Shown here one piece after another: positions 13,941 to 17,536 of a stretch of 17,536 bases of DNA. The position numbers and the translations under genes were made by a program. Position 1 is the stretch's first letter; each line of letters opens with the position of its first letter. Below the pieces are notes generated by a model. That model was given only the letters and a program-made list of their open reading frames with translations, made no database searches and was not told the origin of the DNA. The DNA lies in NCBI GenBank assembly GCA_021849435.1, contig JAJZSX010000013.1:1-17536 (forward strand), in the 5' to 3' direction. This DNA comes from Actinomycetes bacterium. GTDB lineage: Bacteria; Actinomycetota; Acidimicrobiia; Acidimicrobiales; RAAP-2.

Positions 13941-14816
13941 GTGCTCGACTACCACCTGCACCTCTGGCCGCACTCGGAGTCGTCGGTCTGGTACAAACTC
14001 GATCAGATCGCGGCCTACTGCGAGGAGGCGGCCGCCAACGGCGTGAGCGAACTCGCCCTCACCGAGCACTCGCACCGATTCGTTGACGTGACCAGCCTGG
14101 TGGGGCCGTTCTGGCAGCGCTACGGCCACGAGCCGACCAGCCAGGTGATGGCCGACTACTTCGACTGGCACGCGCGCAATTCCCTCGAGGATTACGTCAG
14201 CCTCGCCAAGGCCGCCAAGGACGAGGGCTTGCCAGTCAAGATCGGCCTTGAACTCGACTACTACGTGGACCAGATGGACGAGGTGTCACAGCTCCTCACC
14301 CAGTACCCCTTCGACGTCATTATCGGCTCCGTGCACTGGCTCGGCACCTGGGGCTTTGACGACGTGGACAACCCCATCCCGATGGCCGAGTGGAGGAGTC
14401 GCGACGTCGACGCCGCTTGGGGCGACTACGCGCGTGCGATGGGCGAGCTTGCCGCGTCGCGCGCCGTCGACGTCCTCGCTCACCCCGACCTGATCAAGGT
14501 GGCGGGCTACGTTCCCCAGGACCCGAGCGAGTTCTGGGATCGCATGAGTGAGTCAGCCGCGATCGCCGGCGTCTCGGTCGAAGTCTCCTCGGCCGGTTGG
14601 GTCAAGCCCACCGGCGAGCAGTACCCCGCCGAGGGCTTCCTCGACCGACTGGTGGCGCGCGAGGTCACCTTCACCACTGCCTCGGACGCGCATCGCCTGG
14701 CACGCGTCGGCGAGCGCGCGGGAGACCTCGCGACGCTGCTCGAGGCGCGCGGCGTGAACGAGCTCGCCTCTTACAGCGCTCGTCAGCGCCAGATGGTGCC
14801 CCTGAGAAGCCGCTAG
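13941..14816 (+). CDS. PHP-domain phosphatase, histidinol-phosphatase type
   Basis: This 291-residue PHP-superfamily metal-dependent phosphoesterase has the expected metal ligands in order: His5-x-His7 in [11 protein letters not shown], His43 in LTEHSH, Glu104 in GLELDYY, His132 in GSVHWLG, His181 in LAHPDLIK, and Asp249-x-His251 in ASDAH. The overall pattern resembles HisK-type histidinol-phosphatases, which dephosphorylate histidinol phosphate in histidine synthesis. No other his genes are in the window, so the substrate is not proven. It starts with GTG at 13941, two bases after the DUF3107 stop, and its own stop overlaps the next gene's GTG start. The three genes form a tight plus-strand operon. 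Confidence 0.87.
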   Translation: MLDYHLHLWPHSESSVWYKLDQIAAYCEEAAANGVSELALTEHSHRFVDVTSLVGPFWQRYGHEPTSQVMADYFDWHARNSLEDYVSLAKAAKDEGLPVKIGLELDYYVDQMDEVSQLLTQYPFDVIIGSVHWLGTWGFDDVDNPIPMAEWRSRDVDAAWGDYARAMGELAASRAVDVLAHPDLIKVAGYVPQDPSEFWDRMSESAAIAGVSVEVSSAGWVKPTGEQYPAEGFLDRLVAREVTFTTASDAHRLARVGERAGDLATLLEARGVNELASYSARQRQMVPLRSR

Positions 14817-16294
14817 TGGCGACCCTCGGCGAACTGGCGAGCCAACGCGCGGGCCTCTCCGCGGGCGCCACCGACCACCTCGGGCGCCTCATTGCGTCCT
14901 GGTCGCTGCTCGCGGATCTCTCGTTCTCGGACATGGTGCTGATGGCGCGCACCGCCAGTGGCACGCAGGGCGAGAGTTTCATCGTGCTGGGCCAGCTGCG
15001 ACCCAACAATCGCTCGACCATGATCAACGACGACCTCGTGGGCACGACGCATCGTCCCGAGGACTGGCCCCTGGTGCGAGAGGCCTTCGAGCGCGGCGAG
15101 CGCGTTGTCGGCGAAGCCCCTGTCGGTGAGATCGGACTGGTACCCGTGTGGTGTGTGCCGGTGCGTTACGACGATGCGGTGGTGGCGGTGATGGTGCGCC
15201 TCCAGGGCCCCTTGCGCGGTCCGGCGTCGCTCTATGAGCAGGCCTACCTGTCGATATTCGAGCGCCTGTGCGACATGGTGGCCGACGCGACGTTCCCCTT
15301 CCGCGAGGACGACGTGGCCGGGCCGGGCATGCCGCGCGTGGGCGACGGCATCATGCTCCTTGACGCGCGCGGATCGATCGAGTTCGCGACCCCCAACGCG
15401 GCCAACGCCCTGCACCGCCTCGGCATCTACGCCTCGAGCGAGGGGCGCACGCTGCCCGAGCTTGGTCTACGGGTGCGGGTCGTTGAGCGATCGCTGGCCT
15501 ACGCGATCCCGGCCATGGAGGAGATCGACCGCGGGCACGACGTGGCGATCCTCTTTCAGAGCGTGCCGCTGCTCGCCCACCAGGCCGTGACCGGCGTTCT
15601 GATCCTGCTGCGCGACGTGTCGGACCTGCGTCACCTGAACCGCATGGTGCTGAACAAGGAGGCGGCGGTGCGCGAAGTGCACCACCGCGTGAAGAACAAC
15701 CTGCAGACGATCTCGTCGCTACTGCGCCTTCAGGCGCGGCGCAGCGACGAGGACGAGACCCGCGTCGCCCTGCTCGAGGCCGAGCGGCGCGTGCGCTCCA
15801 TCGCCGTCGTTCACGAGGTCCTCTCGCGAGAACCGGGCGAGGAGGTTGTCTTCGATGAGATCGTGCGCTCGCTGGTGATGTTGGTCGAAGACACGGTGCT
15901 CGCGCTGCACCCGGTGGAGATCGTGGTCAACGGCGAGCTGGGCACGCTGCCGACGGACCTCGCCACGCCGCTCGCCGTGGCGCTCGCCGAACTGTTGACC
16001 AACGCGGTCGAGCACGCCTTCACCGAGTTCGACGACGTGGACCAGGGTCACGTCGGCGTGGTGACGCTCAACCTGCGCGTCGACGCCGACACCGCGGTCG
16101 CCGAAATCCGTGACAACGGTCGCGGTCTGGGCGAGGATTTCAGTCTCGAGGTCCCCACGAGCCTCGGGCTGTCCATCGTGCGCGACATCATCCGCGCGCA
16201 ACTGCACGGCACCATCGAGATGCGCTCGATCGAGCCCGCGCTCGGCGGCGGCACGTACGTGCGCGTCGCCGTCCCGACGCAGCCGCAGATCTAG
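14816..16294 (+). CDS. pdtaS: PdtaS-like sensor histidine kinase (HisKA_2 / HWE-type)
   Basis: The predicted protein is a soluble 492-residue histidine kinase. Residues about 10-155 form a GAF-like N-terminal sensor and about 170-275 a PAS-like domain. The phosphoacceptor segment VREVHHRVKNNLQTISSLL is at 285-303 (His289/His290). The HATPase domain has an N box LLTNAVEHAF at 393-402, a G1 box DNGRGLG at 433-439, and GLSIV at 451-455. In mycobacteria PdtaS phosphorylates PdtaR, an ANTAR RNA-binding regulator; no pdtaR-like gene lies in this window. GTG 14816 is chosen because it overlaps the previous stop as TAGTG and gives the family N-terminus. The longer open frame upstream runs inside the PHP gene. 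It converges on and overlaps whiB by four bases. Confidence 0.9.
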   Translation: MATLGELASQRAGLSAGATDHLGRLIASWSLLADLSFSDMVLMARTASGTQGESFIVLGQLRPNNRSTMINDDLVGTTHRPEDWPLVREAFERGERVVGEAPVGEIGLVPVWCVPVRYDDAVVAVMVRLQGPLRGPASLYEQAYLSIFERLCDMVADATFPFREDDVAGPGMPRVGDGIMLLDARGSIEFATPNAANALHRLGIYASSEGRTLPELGLRVRVVERSLAYAIPAMEEIDRGHDVAILFQSVPLLAHQAVTGVLILLRDVSDLRHLNRMVLNKEAAVREVHHRVKNNLQTISSLLRLQARRSDEDETRVALLEAERRVRSIAVVHEVLSREPGEEVVFDEIVRSLVMLVEDTVLALHPVEIVVNGELGTLPTDLATPLAVALAELLTNAVEHAFTEFDDVDQGHVGVVTLNLRVDADTAVAEIRDNGRGLGEDFSLEVPTSLGLSIVRDIIRAQLHGTIEMRSIEPALGGGTYVRVAVPTQPQI

Positions 16295-16587
16295 CTGGCG
16301 TTGGCGCGCCGACGTGCCGCGAGCCACTGCTTGCGCAACTTGCGGCGCTCGTCTTCGGTCGTGCCACCCCACACGCCCGATTCCTGGTTGGTCGCCAGAG
16401 CGAACTCCAGGCAGTATTTCTGGGCCTCGCAGCGGTCACAGACCCGCTTGGCTGACTCGATCTGGTCCGTCGCCCCACCCGTGGTACCCACGGGGAAGAA
16501 CAGGTCCGGTTCCGTATCGCGACACGCCGCGTGGCTTCGCCAATCCGCGTCGTCCCACGCGTGGGTGCGGTTCCAAATTAACGACAT
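16291..16587 (-). CDS. whiB1: WhiB-family [4Fe-4S] transcriptional regulator (WhiB1-like)
   Basis: This 98-residue actinobacterial WhiB protein has four cluster ligands: Cys22, Cys50, Cys53 (CDRC) and Cys59. The GVWGGTTEDERR turn follows at 71-82, and the tail is basic (RRKLRKQWLAARRR). WhiB proteins bind an iron-sulfur cluster and the principal sigma factor, and respond to redox or nitric oxide. Its position next to a convergent pdtaS matches the mycobacterial whiB1-pdtaS arrangement, which supports the WhiB1-like label but does not prove orthology. An AAGGA ribosome binding site precedes ATG 16587. The family is confined to actinobacteria and their phages, making it the best taxonomic marker here. 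Confidence 0.92.
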   Translation of the reverse strand: MSLIWNRTHAWDDADWRSHAACRDTEPDLFFPVGTTGGATDQIESAKRVCDRCEAQKYCLEFALATNQESGVWGGTTEDERRKLRKQWLAARRRANAS

Positions 16588-16656
16588 GACAATTCCTTTA
16601 CAATCTCGTCCAGACAGCCGTGTCGTACGGACTCATCTGTACGGGGGGGAACTCGA

Positions 16657-16685
16657 ATTTTAGTGAACAATGTGTTAAAAAACAA
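16657..16685 (-). promoter_or_regulatory. Predicted whiB promoter
   Basis: On the minus strand, TTGTTT (16685-16680), a 17-base spacer and TAAAAT (16662-16657) make a reasonable -35/-10 pair in an unusually AT-rich patch. It would give a leader of about 60 bases before the whiB ATG. The call rests on consensus similarity only. Confidence 0.5.
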
Positions 16686-16732
16686 GGGCTTGGCAAGGAT
16701 TTTCAAGGGTTTTCGACCTCGATGGCCCTCTC

Positions 16733-17419
16733 GTGACTAAAGTCGTCGCCCACCGGGGCCTGCACCGGAGCGAGCGCGAAAACACCGTGGCCGCCTTCGC
16801 GGCGGCTCGTGAGGTCGGCGTCGACGGCGTCGAGCTCGACGTGCGCGCCGGCTCTGACGGGGTTCTGGTCGTGCACCACGACCCCGCGCTCGACGAGCTG
16901 GTCATCGCCGATCACCCGGCCGCGGCCCTGCCCGACTACGTCGCGAGGCTCTCGGAGGCTCTCGGCGCGTGCGGTGACCTCGAGGTGAACGTCGAGATCA
17001 AGATGGACGCCTACGGGGCCCACGACCCGCGTCGGGCGCCATTCATCGAGCGCGTAGTGGCCTCCGTCGACGCGCTGGGGCTGGGTGCGCGGGTTCTCTA
17101 TTCGAGCTTTGATGAGCCGACATGCCGTTACCTGCGCGAGGTCGCGCCGGCGAGTGCGGTGGGCCTGCTGCTCGACGACGCCGACGACGCGCGCGAGGCT
17201 CTCGTCGGCGCGGTGGCGGCGGGCTACACCGCGCTGCACCCCTACTTTCGCACCGTCACCCCTGACGTCGTGGCCGACGTGCACGCCGCGGGTCTGGCCC
17301 TGAACGTCTGGACGCCCAACGAGCGCGATGACCTCGCCCGTCTTCTCGACTGGGGGGTCGACGCGGTCATCACGGACGACCCCGCACTGGCCCTCGCCCT
17401 GCGCGACGGGCGAATTTGA
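16733..17419 (+). CDS. Glycerophosphodiester phosphodiesterase family protein
   Basis: This compact cytoplasmic GDPD-family enzyme of 228 residues hydrolyses glycerophosphodiesters to glycerol 3-phosphate and an alcohol. The visible residues are His7-Arg8 in AHRG, ENT at 16-18, Glu34-Leu-Asp36 in GVELDV (metal ligands), the catalytic second His in VHHDPALD (about 48-49), and later NVEIKMD. There is no signal peptide. GTG 16733 is the only start codon in frame between the upstream stop and AHRG, and it has no strong ribosome binding site. The upstream AT-rich region is shared with the divergent whiB. Confidence 0.88.
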   Translation: MTKVVAHRGLHRSERENTVAAFAAAREVGVDGVELDVRAGSDGVLVVHHDPALDELVIADHPAAALPDYVARLSEALGACGDLEVNVEIKMDAYGAHDPRRAPFIERVVASVDALGLGARVLYSSFDEPTCRYLREVAPASAVGLLLDDADDAREALVGAVAAGYTALHPYFRTVTPDVVADVHAAGLALNVWTPNERDDLARLLDWGVDAVITDDPALALALRDGRI

Positions 17420-17442
17420 CTCTCTCTCGGGTGGCCTAGATT
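17416..17442 (+). promoter_or_regulatory. Possible etfB promoter giving a leaderless transcript
   Basis: TTGACT at 17416-17421 and TAGATT at 17437-17442 resemble -35 and -10 boxes, with a short 15-base spacer. The -10 ends seven bases before the etfB ATG and no ribosome binding site lies between. The transcript may therefore begin at or next to the start codon, which is common in actinobacteria. Confidence 0.45.
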
Positions 17443-17449
17443 GGGCGTC

Positions 17450-17536
17450 ATGAACGTTGTGGTGTGTGCGAAGCAGATTCCGGATCCGGCGGCGCCCCAG
17501 TCTTTGGAGGCCTCGAACAACCTGAATCGGAGCGGG
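17450..17536 (+). CDS. etfB: Electron transfer flavoprotein beta subunit, 5' end only
   Basis: The first 29 codons are MNVVVCAKQIPDPAAPQSLE and onward, running off the window. The N-terminal VVVCAKQIPDP is characteristic of EtfB, which with EtfA carries electrons from acyl-CoA and other dehydrogenases to the quinone pool. The rest of the gene, and presumably etfA, lie beyond the window. There is no ribosome binding site ahead of the ATG; see the promoter entry. Identification rests on a short but distinctive N-terminus. Confidence 0.75.
   Translation, partial: MNVVVCAKQIPDPAAPQSLEASNNLNRSG

Noticed and set aside
14597..14815. Upstream extension of the histidine kinase frame
   Set aside because: It lies inside the PHP phosphatase gene in another frame and is Arg-rich low-information sequence. 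GTG 14816 fits the family N-terminus and the TAGTG overlap.
16706..16735. Codons just before the GDPD start read VFDLDGPLV, like a HAD phosphatase motif
   Set aside because: There is no start codon upstream in that frame before a stop, and the protein that follows is a normal GDPD starting VVAHRG. This is probably coincidence.
1..17536. tRNA integration site, CRISPR array, toxin-antitoxin pair or restriction system
   Set aside because: I looked for these as usual island companions. No cloverleaf-like gene end, regular repeat-spacer pattern or recognisable pair of such proteins was seen; the integration site is a protein gene.

Overview
The window looks like the chromosome of a high-GC actinobacterium. 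A WhiB-family iron-sulfur protein, a PdtaS-type histidine kinase next to it in the same convergent arrangement as in mycobacteria, and a DUF3107 gene all point there. The phylum is fairly safe. An Acidimicrobiia-like lineage is only a guess. The backbone is 1-1112 and 13008-17536. Between them lies a roughly 12 kb accessory block inserted into a dGTPase gene (dgt, minus strand).

Backbone: an SDR oxidoreductase (3-839) converges on the 3' end of dgt. On the far side, the dgt 5' end (13008-13656) diverges from a plus-strand run of DUF3107, a PHP phosphatase and pdtaS. pdtaS converges on whiB (minus). After these come a glycerophosphodiester phosphodiesterase and the first 29 codons of etfB.

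Island part A (7022-13001, about 5.98 kb) is a discrete mobile element whose ends can be read at base level. Host dgt is cut inside its conserved SWA-D motif, immediately before the codon for the last metal-binding Asp of the HD domain. Both junctions carry the same 6-bp core (GGGCCG on the minus strand). The element's two ends are inverted arms (AGATAA / TTATCT), so the excised circle would have AGATAA-GGGCCG-TTATCT, the form of a tyrosine-recombinase site. The element carries an overlapping operon: two tyrosine recombinases, a small HTH/coiled-coil protein (the Tn554-like tnpA-tnpB-tnpC layout), then a complete and divergent dgt, then a methyltransferase. All of it lies in the same direction as the broken host dgt. 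The element therefore supplies the gene it destroys, possibly from the host gene's own promoter.

Island part B (about 1119-7015) lies between two dgt 3' fragments that start at the same site: an undamaged one (6549-7015) and a decayed one (836-1118). This suggests that an older insertion used the same site before A arrived. B has no recombinase. It carries a tightly packed sulfur operon (ArsR-rhodanese fusion regulator, DsrE-like protein, sulfide:quinone-reductase-like flavoprotein, cysteine desulfurase) behind a palindromic operator, then a convergent cation-diffusion-facilitator transporter and about 650 bp without an intact gene.

The most notable system is the dgt-targeting, dgt-carrying recombinase element together with evidence that its site was used more than once. 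I saw no tRNA, rRNA or CRISPR array.
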